Origin: DATDAH01 sp963725155
Lineage (GTDB): Bacteria > Actinomycetota > Acidimicrobiia > Acidimicrobiales > DATDAH01
DNA length: 64,000 nucleotides
Direction: 5' to 3'
Assembly: GCA_963725155.1 (NCBI GenBank)
Contig: CAVRXU010000002.1
Span: forward strand, 930,001 to 994,000
Shown piece after piece: positions 28,088 through 36,948 of the stretch (position 1 is its first letter; each line of letters starts with the position of its first letter). Under the pieces are notes generated by a model. It saw only the letters and a list, made by a program, of their open reading frames with translations, had not been told where the DNA came from and made no database searches. The position numbers were made by a program, and so were the translations under genes.

Positions 28088-29206
28088 TTGACCGACGCGG
28101 TCATCGAGTTGGTCGACGTCGAGAAGCGCTTCGGTGACGCGGTCGCCGTCGAGGGCATCGACATCGCCATCGAACGCGGTGAGTTCTTCTCCCTGCTCGG
28201 CCCGTCCGGCTGCGGCAAGACCACGTCCCTGCGCATGATCGCCGGGTTCGAGCAGCCGACCTCGGGCGAGATCCGCCTCGAGGGCGAGGACGTCTCCAAG
28301 GTCCCGCCCTACCGCCGCAACGTGAACACGGTCTTCCAGCACTACGCCCTGTTCCCGCACATGACGATTGCCGACAACGTCGCCTTCGGTCCCCGCAGCG
28401 CCAAGCTCGACAAGAAGGAGACCCAGCGGCGGGTCGGGGAGATGCTCGAGGTGGTCCGCCTGGCCGACTTCGCCGAGCGCAAGCCCAGCCAGCTCAGCGG
28501 TGGCCAGCAGCAGCGGGTGGCCCTGGCCCGGGCCCTGGTCAACTACCCCAGCGCCCTCCTCCTCGACGAGCCCCTCGGCGCCCTGGACCTGAAGCTGCGC
28601 CAGGCCATGCAGCTGGAGCTCAAGCGCATCCAACGTGAGGTCGGGATCACCTTCGTCTACGTCACCCACGACCAGGAAGAGGCGCTCACCATGAGCGACC
28701 GGATCGCGGTGATGAGCGAGGGCCGAGTCGAGCAGGTCGCGGCCCCGACCGACATCTACGACGACCCGGCCACCGTGTTCGTGGCCGGGTTCATCGGCCA
28801 GGCCAACCTCTGGCCGGCCACCGTGATCTCGCACGCCGACGGCGCGGCGACGGTGAGCACCCTCGGGTCGTCCCTGCCGGCCCGGGCCATGGGCGAGCTC
28901 GGCGGGAACGTGACCCTCATGGTCCGGCCGGAGCGGGTCAGGGTGGCCGCCGACCAGGCGGACGCTCCCGACACGGCGGTGCCCCTGACCGTGACCAGCC
29001 TCGTGTTCCAGGGCCCGGTGGTCCGATTGGCCGGTGAGGCCCCGGACGGCCACGAGGTCCTGGCCCACATCGGCCCCGACGAGCAGCTGCCGATGCTGCG
29101 CCCCGGCGACGAGGTCTGGGCCAGCTGGGACACGCCCGCCGCCACGGCCCTGCCCGGTCGCCCCGAGGACGCCCCGTTGGTCGACCTCGACGAGCCCGAC
29201 GATTAG
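28088..29206 (+). CDS. potA: Polyamine-type ABC transporter ATP-binding protein
   Basis: ATPase of a spermidine/putrescine-type importer, 372 aa. Walker A GPSGCGKT (38-45), Q-loop VFQHYALFPH, signature LSGGQQQR, Walker B LLLDEPLGALD and the H-loop YVTHDQEEA are all intact; a C-terminal TOBE domain follows. Start TTG at 28088 has GGAGGGG about 6 nt upstream, and TATGGT at 28034-28039 is a possible -10. First gene of the order A-D-B-C; 13 nt separate it from the binding protein. Substrate inferred from family only. Confidence 0.92.
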   Translation: MTDAVIELVDVEKRFGDAVAVEGIDIAIERGEFFSLLGPSGCGKTTSLRMIAGFEQPTSGEIRLEGEDVSKVPPYRRNVNTVFQHYALFPHMTIADNVAFGPRSAKLDKKETQRRVGEMLEVVRLADFAERKPSQLSGGQQQRVALARALVNYPSALLLDEPLGALDLKLRQAMQLELKRIQREVGITFVYVTHDQEEALTMSDRIAVMSEGRVEQVAAPTDIYDDPATVFVAGFIGQANLWPATVISHADGAATVSTLGSSLPARAMGELGGNVTLMVRPERVRVAADQADAPDTAVPLTVTSLVFQGPVVRLAGEAPDGHEVLAHIGPDEQLPMLRPGDEVWASWDTPAATALPGRPEDAPLVDLDEPDD

Positions 29207-29219
29207 GAGACACAACCCG

Positions 29220-30398
29220 ATGAGCAATCCGACACCCGAGCAGATCCGGTGGCAGCTGGCGGCGATGAGCCGGCGCCGCTTCCTGGGGCGGTCCGGCCTG
29301 GCGCTCGGTGGCCTGGCCCTGGGTCCCAGTCTGCTGGCGGCCTGCGGCGGCGGCGACGGTGGCGGGGGCGGGGGCGGCGGTTCGGCCGCCGACTTCACGC
29401 CGACGACCAGCGACTCGCTCCGCATCTCCAACTGGCCCTTCTACATCGACGATCAGACCGTCGGCCTGTTCGAGGACGAGAGCGGCCTCTCGGTCACCTA
29501 CACCGAGGACGTCAACGACAACGAGGAGTACTTCTCCCGCATCCGGGAGCCCCTCAGCCGCAACCAGGACATCGGCGCCGACCTCTTCATAGTCACCGAT
29601 TTCCTGGTCAACCGCCTCATCGGCCTCGAGTGGCTGGCGCCGCTCGACGACGCCAACATCCCCAACAAGTCCAACCTGGTGGCCGCCCTGTCGGACATGG
29701 AGTTCGACCCGGACCGGCGCTACAGCCTCCCGTGGTTCTCGGGCTTCACCTCGATCGCCTACAACCCCGAGCTCACCGGCCGGGAGATCACGAGCATCAA
29801 CGACCTCTTCGACCCGGAGTTCGCGGGCAAGGTCACGATGTTCAGCGACCTGCGTGACGGTCTCGGCCTGGTCATGCTCTCGGACGGCAACTCGCCCGCC
29901 GAGGCCACCGAGGAGACGGTGCAGACCGCAGTGGACAAGGTGGCGGCGGCGAAGGACGCCGGGCAGATCCGGCGTTTCACCGGCAACGACTACGGCGACG
30001 ACCTGGTCGCCGGCAACGTGGCCATCGCCCAGGCCTACTCCGGGGACGTGGCCACGCTGCAAGGCGACAATCCGGCCCTGCAGTTCGTCGTCCCCGAGGA
30101 GGGGATGGTCACCTTCTCGGACAACATGGTCATGCCCATCTCGACGGCCAACTCCACGGGGGCCGAGGAGTGGATGAACTACGTCTACGACCCGGCGAAC
30201 AGCGCCCGGATCACGGCGACCGTGCAGTACATCCCGCCCGTCGAGGGCGTGGGCGAGCTCCTGCCGCCGGCGTTGGCCGACAACCCCCTCATCAACCCCC
30301 CACAGGAGTACCGGGACGCTGCGGTGTCCTGGCGGGGCCTGACCGACGAGGAAGACCAGACGTTCTCCGCCCTGTACGCCGACGTGGCCAGGGCCTGA
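29220..30398 (+). CDS. potD: Polyamine-type ABC transporter substrate-binding lipoprotein
   Basis: Extracellular binding protein of 392 aa. A Tat-type signal (MSRRRFLGRSG, Arg18-Arg20) leads into a lipobox with Cys42 (SLLAAC), followed by a Gly-rich linker. The mature part shows the PotD/PotF pattern: LRISNWPFYID, the ADLFIVTDFLV region and KVTMFSDLRDGLG. Folding before export by Tat suggests a cofactor or fast folding. The start at 29220 is chosen over longer frames that overlap potA. Followed after 13 nt by the first permease. Confidence 0.92.
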   Translation: MSNPTPEQIRWQLAAMSRRRFLGRSGLALGGLALGPSLLAACGGGDGGGGGGGGSAADFTPTTSDSLRISNWPFYIDDQTVGLFEDESGLSVTYTEDVNDNEEYFSRIREPLSRNQDIGADLFIVTDFLVNRLIGLEWLAPLDDANIPNKSNLVAALSDMEFDPDRRYSLPWFSGFTSIAYNPELTGREITSINDLFDPEFAGKVTMFSDLRDGLGLVMLSDGNSPAEATEETVQTAVDKVAAAKDAGQIRRFTGNDYGDDLVAGNVAIAQAYSGDVATLQGDNPALQFVVPEEGMVTFSDNMVMPISTANSTGAEEWMNYVYDPANSARITATVQYIPPVEGVGELLPPALADNPLINPPQEYRDAAVSWRGLTDEEDQTFSALYADVARA

Positions 30399-30411
30399 GC
30401 GGTACGGGACA

Positions 30412-31281
30412 GTGGCGGGGACGGCAGCTGCGGGGACCCGGCGCAAGATCACGCCGTACCTGCTCAGCCTGCCCGCGCTGGCGTACCTGGGTGTCTTCTT
30501 CGTCATCCCCCTGTGGACGCTGTTCCGCACATCGTTGTCCACCTCCAGCGGCAGCGTCTACGACCCCACGCTGACGTTCAGCTGGGAGTGGTCCAACTAC
30601 ACCAGTGCCTTCGACCACTACGAGACCCAGATCGTCCGGTCGTTCTGGTACGCCCTGGCCGCCACCGTGCTGGCCCTGCTCCTGGCCTACCCGTTGGCCT
30701 ACGTCCTGGCCTTCAAGTCGGGGCGGTGGAAGAACGCCCTGCTGGGCCTGGTCATCCTGCCGTTCTTCATCACCTTCATCATCCGCACGCTGGCCTGGAA
30801 GACGATCTTCGCCGACTCCACCGTCATCACCAGCGTCTTCGACGCCCTCGGGCTCACCACCAACGGTCGGATCCTGTCGACCCAGTGGGCGGTCATCGGG
30901 GGGCTGACCTACAACTTCCTGCCCTTCATGATCCTGCCCATCTACGTCAGCATCGAGAAGATCGATCCCCGCCTGCTGGAAGCGGCTCGCGACCTCTACG
31001 CGGGCGGCACCCGGACGTTCCGCAAGGTCCTCCTGCCACTCTCCCTCCCCGGCGTGATCGCCGGGAGCCTGCTGACCTTCATCCCCGCGTCGGGTGACTT
31101 CGTCAACGCCCAGTACCTGGGCGGCACCAACCAGGCCATGGTGGGCACCGTCATCCAGAGCCAGTTCCTGGTGGTCAAGGACTACCCGCTGGCCGCCTCC
31201 CTGTCCGCGGTGCTGATGCTCATCATCCTGGTCGCGGTGCTGATCTACACCCGGGTGCTGGGCACCGAGGACCTGGTGTGA
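30412..31281 (+). CDS. potB: ABC transporter permease (PotB-like)
   Basis: Inner-membrane permease of 289 aa with six predicted membrane segments. The EAA loop reads EAARDLYAGGTRTFRKVLLPLSLPGV at about residues 188-213, where the ATPase docks. PotB-type features include the long first periplasmic loop. GTG start; overlaps the next permease gene by 4 nt (GTGA). Confidence 0.92.
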   Translation: MAGTAAAGTRRKITPYLLSLPALAYLGVFFVIPLWTLFRTSLSTSSGSVYDPTLTFSWEWSNYTSAFDHYETQIVRSFWYALAATVLALLLAYPLAYVLAFKSGRWKNALLGLVILPFFITFIIRTLAWKTIFADSTVITSVFDALGLTTNGRILSTQWAVIGGLTYNFLPFMILPIYVSIEKIDPRLLEAARDLYAGGTRTFRKVLLPLSLPGVIAGSLLTFIPASGDFVNAQYLGGTNQAMVGTVIQSQFLVVKDYPLAASLSAVLMLIILVAVLIYTRVLGTEDLV

Positions 31282-32150
31282 GCGCCTCCGAGGCCACCCT
31301 GGCCCCGCCCGAGCACCAGGACGCCATCCGGGCCGGGTTCGCCCCCACGCCCCTCATTCGCCGGCTCGGCGGCTTCTTCCTGAACGCCTATGCCGCGTTC
31401 GTCCTCTTCTACCTCTTCCTTCCTGTGGCCGTCATCGTCGCCTTCTCGTTCAACGACCCGGTCGGGAAGTTCAACTTCGTGTGGAAGGGCTTCTCGCTCG
31501 ACGCCTGGAAGGACCCGTTCAAGTACCCGGCCCTCGTCGACGCCCTCGAGGAGAGCCTCAAGGTCGCCGCCGTGGCCACGGTGATCGCCGTCATCCTTGG
31601 CTCGCTGATCGCGATCGCCCTCGTCCGGCACCGGTTCCTGGGCTCGGGCAGCATCGACCTGTTCCTGGTCATCCCGCTCACCAGCCCCGAGGTCGTGCTC
31701 GGCGCCTCGCTGCTCACCCTGTTCCTCGACTTCGGCTGGCCCCTGGGCTTCCGCACGATCGTGCTGGCCCACGTCATGTTCATGATCAGCTTCGTGGCGC
31801 TGACGGTGAAGGCGCGCCTCCGCGGCTTCGACTGGAGCCTGGAGGACGCGGCGATGGACCTGGGGGCGAACCCGACGCGGACCTTCCTCCGCATCACGCT
31901 GCCCCTCATGGTCCCGGGGATCGTGGCTGCGGCGATGCTCTCCTTCGCCCTCTCCTTGGACGACTTCATCATCACCCTGTTCACGGCCGGGTCGACCCTG
32001 ACGTACCCGCTCTACGTGAACAACGCGGCGAAGACCGCGCTCCCGCCACAGATCAACGTGCTGGCCACGATGATCCTGCTCGGCAGTCTCCTGCTCATAG
32101 GGCTCGGCACGGCCTGGAACCGCTGGCGGACCCGGGGCCAGGTGCTCTGA
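31278..32150 (+). CDS. potC: ABC transporter permease (PotC-like)
   Basis: Second permease, 290 aa, six membrane segments, EAA loop EDAAMDLGANPTRTFLRITLPLMVPGI. About 30 extra cytoplasmic residues precede the first membrane helix. GTG start inside the end of potB, so translation is coupled. Last gene of the importer operon; a GC-rich CCCCT-G-AGGGG hairpin at about 32198-32208 may end the transcript. Confidence 0.92.
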   Translation: MSASEATLAPPEHQDAIRAGFAPTPLIRRLGGFFLNAYAAFVLFYLFLPVAVIVAFSFNDPVGKFNFVWKGFSLDAWKDPFKYPALVDALEESLKVAAVATVIAVILGSLIAIALVRHRFLGSGSIDLFLVIPLTSPEVVLGASLLTLFLDFGWPLGFRTIVLAHVMFMISFVALTVKARLRGFDWSLEDAAMDLGANPTRTFLRITLPLMVPGIVAAAMLSFALSLDDFIITLFTAGSTLTYPLYVNNAAKTALPPQINVLATMILLGSLLLIGLGTAWNRWRTRGQVL

Positions 32151-32177
32151 CGGTCTGATCGAGCAGGGTCGGGGAAT

Positions 32178-32194
32178 TGAGTAGCTGCTACTCA
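32178..32194. promoter_or_regulatory. Inverted repeat upstream of small lipoprotein gene
   Basis: TGAGTAG-CTG-CTACTCA is a perfect 7-bp inverted repeat with a 3-nt spacer, 86 nt before the lipoprotein start and 28 nt after the potC stop. It has the size and symmetry of a dimeric repressor site. The regulator is unknown. Confidence 0.45.
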
Positions 32195-32279
32195 GGACGC
32201 CCCTGAGGGGGTGCGGCACACTGCGGCCACAAGCCCTCGACGGACGGGGGCGAACGGTCCCCTTAGGGAGAGGAAATCC

Positions 32280-32660
32280 ATGATGGCCAAGAAGTTCCTG
32301 AGCTTGTTCTTCGTGCTGGCGATGCTGGTCGGCGGCGCTGCGGCCTGCGGCGACGACAGCGACGATGGCGGCAGCAGCGGCGACGACGGCGGTTCCGAGG
32401 ACTCCGGTGACAGCGGTACGACGAGCGACAACGCCGACGTCCAGGCCTACTGCGACCAGGTGACCGCCTTCGCCGACGACGTTGCGGCCGCCGAGGGCGA
32501 TCCCGCGGCTCTCGCCGACCTGGCCAGCTCCGGCCAGGAGCTCAGCCAGGCCGCGACCGACCTGAGCGCCAACGCCGCCGACCTCACCACGGCCGACTCC
32601 GAGGCACTCACCGAGTGCTCGCAGCAGGCGGCCGACGCCCTGGCGGGCCTCGCCGGCTGA
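32280..32660 (+). CDS. Small Asp/Ser/Gly-rich lipoprotein
   Basis: Secreted protein of 126 aa. Signal peptide with a weak lipobox ending at Cys23 (GGAAAC), then a linker of Asp, Ser and Gly (about 24-52), then an Ala-rich helical part of about 70 aa containing two Cys (Tyr-Cys-Asp and Glu-Cys-Ser) that may form a disulfide. No known domain. Ribosome site GGGAGAGGA precedes the paired ATGs; the first is used here. Its own terminator follows immediately, so it is probably a highly expressed single gene. Confidence 0.78.
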   Translation: MMAKKFLSLFFVLAMLVGGAAACGDDSDDGGSSGDDGGSEDSGDSGTTSDNADVQAYCDQVTAFADDVAAAEGDPAALADLASSGQELSQAATDLSANAADLTTADSEALTECSQQAADALAGLAG

Positions 32661-32687
32661 GCCCAGCCCCACTGCAGCACCCGGACA

Positions 32688-32724
32688 CGGGGCGGCGCTT
32701 CGGCGCCGCCCCGTTCCGCGTTTT
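32688..32724 (+). terminator. Rho-independent terminator with UUCG loop
   Basis: An 11-bp perfect stem (CGGGGCGGCGC at 32688-32698 with its complement at 32703-32713) closes a TTCG tetraloop, followed by GTTCCGCGTTTTG. It lies 28 nt after the lipoprotein stop and faces the convergent flavoprotein gene, so it may serve both. Confidence 0.85.
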
Positions 32725-32745
32725 GCTCCCGTTGGCCCGGGCGGG

Positions 32746-33960
32746 TCAGCGGGCCCCGGCAACGTTGGCCATGAGCGAGCCGAGGTGGGCGGGGTCGAAG
32801 AAGGCCTCCGGCGAGAGGGTGCCGGCCGTGATGCTCACGAAGGCGTCCATCGCCTCCTGGTTGCCGTGGATGGCGCCCAGCAACTGCTGCATCTCGGGTG
32901 GCGGTGGCTCGAGGGTGGCCAGCTGGGTGGTGAACTCGTAGATCGGCAGGGCGTGCTCGTCCCGGGCCCGCTGGAAGTCCGCCAGGGCGTCGGCGAACGC
33001 CCGGCGGCCACTGAACACGTCGTCCAGCGCGACCGTGACCGCCTCAGCGTCCCGGTAGGCGTCGCTGATGCCTTGGGCCGTGATCGGGTCCTTGTTGTAC
33101 CCGGCGTCGCCGACCAGGACCCATCCGGGTCCGTACGGCCGACGGAAGTAGTTGGGCACGGCGCCACCGGCGAACTTCTCCTGGCGGGTTGCTCCCCGCA
33201 CGCGGTCGGCGAACGCGGGGGCCAGCTCGAGGGTCTTCAGGTAGTTGGCCTCGACATCGGCCTTGTACGCCGAGGCCTCGGCGAAGGGCCAGCCGACCAC
33301 GAGCATCGTCAGGCCGTCGTTGGTCGGTGCCGCGGCCCAGCCCCGGTCGGGGCGGATGAAGATCTCCATGCCGTCGACGGGGAGGTCGCTCCAGTAGGAG
33401 TAGAAGCTCCACTGCAGCTCCGGCTTGGTGTGATACGCCTCGACAGCCAGGGCCTTGGCGATAGCGGAGTTCCGGCCGTCGGCGCCGATGACGACGCGGC
33501 CCCGTTCGGTGACCGTGGCTCCGTCCGCACCGTGGCCCCGGATTCCGACCACCTGGCCATCCTCGATGACCAGGTCCTCGACGGTGAACCGTTCCCGCAC
33601 CTCGACGCCGGCGGAACTCGCTCCCTCCACCAGGAGGTGATCGAGGACCGTCCGGCGCGGCCCGTAGCCGGCGGTGTGGCCGTCGGCGGGGTGCGCCGTG
33701 CCCCTGATGGTGAACGGGCCGAAATCGTACGAGTAGGTCTCGACCGGCGGGCAACCGCTGGCCACCACGTCGTCGAGCAGGCCCCAGCGGTCCAGGGCGG
33801 CCACGCCCGGGGCGTGGATGAGGTGGGTGGACACCGTGTCGCTCGGGAACGACGCCCGGTCGACCAGCAGTACCCGGTAGCCCTTGCGGGCCAGCAGCAT
33901 CGCGGTCGGAGAGCCGGCGCAACGGGCGCCGACGACGATGGCGTCGTAGTCCTCGGTCAT
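32746..33960 (-). CDS. FAD-dependent oxidoreductase (geranylgeranyl-reductase/PHBH-like)
   Basis: Flavoprotein of 404 aa. It begins with a dinucleotide fold, VVGARCAGSPTAML, ending in an acidic residue (LLVDRASFPSD), has the middle GADGRNS motif, and the GD motif VLVGDAGYNKDPITAQGI for FAD ribose binding. It belongs to the group of geranylgeranyl reductases and aromatic hydroxylases; substrate unknown. ATG start at 33960 has GAGGAGG about 8 nt upstream. It lies 67 nt downstream of the LuxR regulator gene on the same strand, which may control it. Confidence 0.87.
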   Translation of the reverse strand: MTEDYDAIVVGARCAGSPTAMLLARKGYRVLLVDRASFPSDTVSTHLIHAPGVAALDRWGLLDDVVASGCPPVETYSYDFGPFTIRGTAHPADGHTAGYGPRRTVLDHLLVEGASSAGVEVRERFTVEDLVIEDGQVVGIRGHGADGATVTERGRVVIGADGRNSAIAKALAVEAYHTKPELQWSFYSYWSDLPVDGMEIFIRPDRGWAAAPTNDGLTMLVVGWPFAEASAYKADVEANYLKTLELAPAFADRVRGATRQEKFAGGAVPNYFRRPYGPGWVLVGDAGYNKDPITAQGISDAYRDAEAVTVALDDVFSGRRAFADALADFQRARDEHALPIYEFTTQLATLEPPPPEMQQLLGAIHGNQEAMDAFVSITAGTLSPEAFFDPAHLGSLMANVAGAR

Positions 33961-34027
33961 GGTGGGCCTCCTCGTTCGGTGGTGTCACCTTGGAGCACCG
34001 GAGGTCGGAGCGGATCGGGGAGGTCCC

Positions 34028-35710
34028 CTATTGGCCCCCCGCTTCTCCCGCGCCGGCCTTGGTGCGGGTGGCGTAGGCCGCGGCCTCGGACCGGCTCCGA
34101 AGGCCGAGCTTGGCCAGGACGTGGCCGACGTGGTGCTCGACGGTCTTGCGGCTGATGAAGAGGCGATCGGCGATCTCGGGGTTGGACAGCCCGTGGCCGA
34201 GGAGGTCGAGGACCTCGAGCTCGCGCTTGGTCAGCAGGCCGTCCCCGGGCCGGGGGGTGGCGATCTTGACGCCGAGCGTGCGGAGCACGGCGGCGGCGGC
34301 ATCCACGTCGCGGGCCATCGCCAGCCGGTCGAAGACCTCGAGGGCGTTCCGGGCCTCGGCCCGGGCCACGTCGGGATGGTCGGCGACGAGGGCACCGGCC
34401 AACTCGAGGCGGGCCCGGGCCTGCTCGACCGGCATCTGGGCTCGGCTGAACCCGGCCAAGGCCTCACGGAGGCAGGCCTGCGGCTCGCCGGTGCCCGACG
34501 CCAGGCACACCCGCCCCTGGGCCAGGGCGGCAGAGGCGTGGAGATGGTCGCTCGGATGCCGTCGGGCGCAGTCGACGAGACGGTCGGCGGTGGCCGCGGC
34601 CGCATCCTGGCGGTCCGCGGCCAGGTGGACGTCGACGAGCAGCGCGAGGAGCGGCGCCATTGCCGTGCCGTCGGCGTCGTTCCGGTCCAGCGCCCGCTCC
34701 AGCGTGTCGACGGCCAGCGCGGTCTCACCCTTGGCCAGCTGGATCGCAGCCACCGACCGGGCGGCGTCGGTCTCGGCGTCCAGGTCGATGCCGTCGAGGA
34801 GCTGCTCGGCCTCCTCGAACCGTCCCTGGCGGACCCGCAGGTCGGCCAGCCGGAGGAGGGCTCCCGTGCGGAAGTTGGCCCGGCGGCCCAGGCCCCACAG
34901 GCGGATGGCGTCGGTCAAGGCGATTTCGGCCTCGGGCCACCGGCCCGCCCTGGTCAGCAGTCCGCCGTAGTGGGTGGAACAGAAGGCGGCGACCGCGGGC
35001 AGGTTGCGGCGCTCGGCGATCCGGTCCCCGATGCGGATCCACTGGTCGGCGCGGGCGATGTCGGAGGCGTGCTCGCAGGCCGAGAACAACTGGCAGAAGA
35101 CGTCTTCCAGGACGGCGAAGTCGTCGACCTCGCCTCCGGTCACCGCCGCCAAGGCCTCGTCGAGCAGGGCCATGCCCTCGTCGGTCCGGTCGTCGTGGAC
35201 CACGCTGGCGCCCAGGTAACCGAGGGCGACGACCTCCAGATCCGAATCGCCGACCCGCCGGGCGATGGTCAGCGCGTCCCGGAGGAGCGACTCCTTCCGC
35301 GCCCGGTTTGGCTCGAAGGTGGCGATGTTCAGTGCCACCCAACCGGCCTCCCGTGAGTCCACGTCGCCGGCCAGCAGCGTCTGGGCCCGGGCCATCCACC
35401 CGCTGGACACAGCCCAGTCGCCGAGCAGGGCGGCGTACATGTAGCCGAGGGTCCGGGCCACCCGGACGGCCCCCATCTGGTCACCGGCGTCGTGATGGGC
35501 GGCGTACGCCCGCTCCCAGGTCTCGATGGCCTCCGGGAACTCCCGTTCCAGGTAGGCGGCGCGGGCGAGACCCTCCAGCACATCGCCAGCTGCCGCGTCG
35601 CCCTCGACCTGCTCGAAGGCCTGCCGGGCCGCCGCGGCATCACCGGCTCGCAGGGCGGCGCGACCGACTTCGAGGAGGTTTTCCGGCGACACGGCCACGA
35701 CGCCGATCAT
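34028..35710 (-). CDS. TPR-containing LuxR-family transcription regulator
   Basis: Regulator of 560 aa: helical TPR-like repeats over about residues 5-480 and a C-terminal LuxR helix-turn-helix (LTKRELEVLDLLGHGLSNPEIADRLFISRKTVEHHVGHVLAKL) at about 497-540. It lacks the N-terminal P-loop ATPase of LAL/MalT regulators, so it looks like an ATPase-less form that senses protein or small ligands through its repeats. Start ATG at 35710, with no strong ribosome site. The neighbouring flavoprotein gene is its likeliest target by position only. Confidence 0.85.
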   Translation of the reverse strand: MIGVVAVSPENLLEVGRAALRAGDAAAARQAFEQVEGDAAAGDVLEGLARAAYLEREFPEAIETWERAYAAHHDAGDQMGAVRVARTLGYMYAALLGDWAVSSGWMARAQTLLAGDVDSREAGWVALNIATFEPNRARKESLLRDALTIARRVGDSDLEVVALGYLGASVVHDDRTDEGMALLDEALAAVTGGEVDDFAVLEDVFCQLFSACEHASDIARADQWIRIGDRIAERRNLPAVAAFCSTHYGGLLTRAGRWPEAEIALTDAIRLWGLGRRANFRTGALLRLADLRVRQGRFEEAEQLLDGIDLDAETDAARSVAAIQLAKGETALAVDTLERALDRNDADGTAMAPLLALLVDVHLAADRQDAAAATADRLVDCARRHPSDHLHASAALAQGRVCLASGTGEPQACLREALAGFSRAQMPVEQARARLELAGALVADHPDVARAEARNALEVFDRLAMARDVDAAAAVLRTLGVKIATPRPGDGLLTKRELEVLDLLGHGLSNPEIADRLFISRKTVEHHVGHVLAKLGLRSRSEAAAYATRTKAGAGEAGGQ

Positions 35711-35790
35711 CCCACGCCCGGGTCGCGGACCGTCTTGCCCCGATGCGCGGTCGCCGTTTCCTCAGGCGGGTCTACGCGGCAGCGGCAGCG

Positions 35791-36087
35791 TCAGCGGTAG
35801 CCGCCGACCACCGTGGCTCCGGTCGCCACGGGGGCCACGGCGCAGCGATCGGCGATGTCGGCCACGAAGGCTTGGAAGGCCGGAACGTCCTGCAACGAGT
35901 CGGGCTCGTCGACGTCGTGCTCGATCGCGACGTGGATGAAGCTCACGTCGTCCTCCAGGCGGAAGACCTTGTAGGTGAAGCCCTCCGGCTCCCGCTCCTC
36001 CAGCTGGGCGAACACCGCTTCGATCAGCTGTTGGTTCTCGTCGGCCCGGTCGGGCTTGGCCTGGTACCGCACCACGGTCGTCGTCAT
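35791..36087 (-). CDS. Small dimeric alpha/beta-barrel (ABM-like) protein
   Basis: Protein of 98 aa starting MTTTVVRYQAKPDRADENQQLIEAVFAQL, with central SFIHVAIEHDV and AFQAFVADI segments: the ferredoxin-like dimeric barrel pattern of antibiotic-biosynthesis-monooxygenase and stress-responsive proteins. No catalytic residue can be named. GGGAG lies 7 nt before the ATG at 36087. It diverges from the broken DinB-like gene. Confidence 0.72.
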   Translation of the reverse strand: MTTTVVRYQAKPDRADENQQLIEAVFAQLEEREPEGFTYKVFRLEDDVSFIHVAIEHDVDEPDSLQDVPAFQAFVADIADRCAVAPVATGATVVGGYR

Positions 36088-36264
36088 CGTCTGCTCCCAG
36101 TCCGCGGCCCGGTGGCTCGCTCTCCCCTTCGACCGCTCCCGCCGCACCAACTCATCGGTGGCGGGACCACCGCCCGTTGCCGGCCGTGTCGATCCGGATA
36201 TCCCGGCGCGTCGAGCGGTTCGGGGAACCACACTGGTCCGGCCCGCCGACACAGGAGCCCCCGG

Positions 36265-36782
36265 ATGGTCGAAGACCTCGAAGACCCCCGTCGCCAGGAG
36301 CCCCCGTACGTCCTCGGTGAGCGGGACATGCTCGAGGCCTGGCTCGAGTTCCACCGCACGACGTTGGTGCTCAAGTGCGAGGGGATCGACGACGCGGACC
36401 GCAAACGCCGCCCGGTCCCCACGCTCGCTCCTCTCGCTGCACGGCCTGCTCCGCCACATGGCCGAGGTGGAGCGGAACTGGTTCCACCGGGTGCTCCTGG
36501 AGGAGCCGGCAGACCCCCTTCATCTGGGCCGACCCGGTGGTCGACGACGGCGAGCTGATCGTCGACGACGCCGACTGGCCGGCCGACCTCGCCGCCTTCG
36601 AGATCCAGTGCGAGGTCAGCCGTGAAAACGCGGCGGGCCACGACCTCGATGACACCGGGCTCCGCCGGGGTGAGGCCGTGTCCCTGCGGTGGATCTACAA
36701 CCACATGATCGAGGAGTACGCCCGCCACAACGGCCATGCCGACCTCCTCCGCGAGCTGGTGGACGGCGCCGTCGGCTGGTGA
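36265..36782 (+). pseudogene. DinB/DUF664-like gene with two single-base insertions
   Basis: Conserved DinB/DUF664 protein split over all three plus frames. Frame 1 gives MVEDLEDPRRQEPPYVLGER to KRRPVPT; frame 2 gives SLLSLHGLLRHMAEVERNWF to LLEEPAD; frame 3 gives PFIWADP to the end with SLRWIYNHMIEEYARHNGHADLL. Removing one base near 36424 and one from the CCCCC run at 36514-36518 restores a full 171-aa protein of normal family length, keeping the metal-site histidines of the fold. The ATG has AGGAG upstream. Either recent pseudogene or sequencing error; intact codon use argues for very recent change. Confidence 0.75.
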
Positions 36783-36948
36783 ACCGGTACCGGACCGATG
36801 AGGCTCGCCTCCGGGGTAGGTCCAACCTCCGGCCCGATCGTGACGCTGACCGCCGGCCCCAGACGTTCGCCTGATGGACCGATGAGTCCGGGTGCATCGG
36901 GCGGTCGAATGGGTGACGATGTGACCATCCCCGACGAAGGAGCCTGCC

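Noticed and set aside
36088..36264. Additional small gene between the ABM-like and DinB-like genes
   Set aside because: No start with ribosome site or -10 spacing and no coding-like composition; treated as a divergent promoter region.
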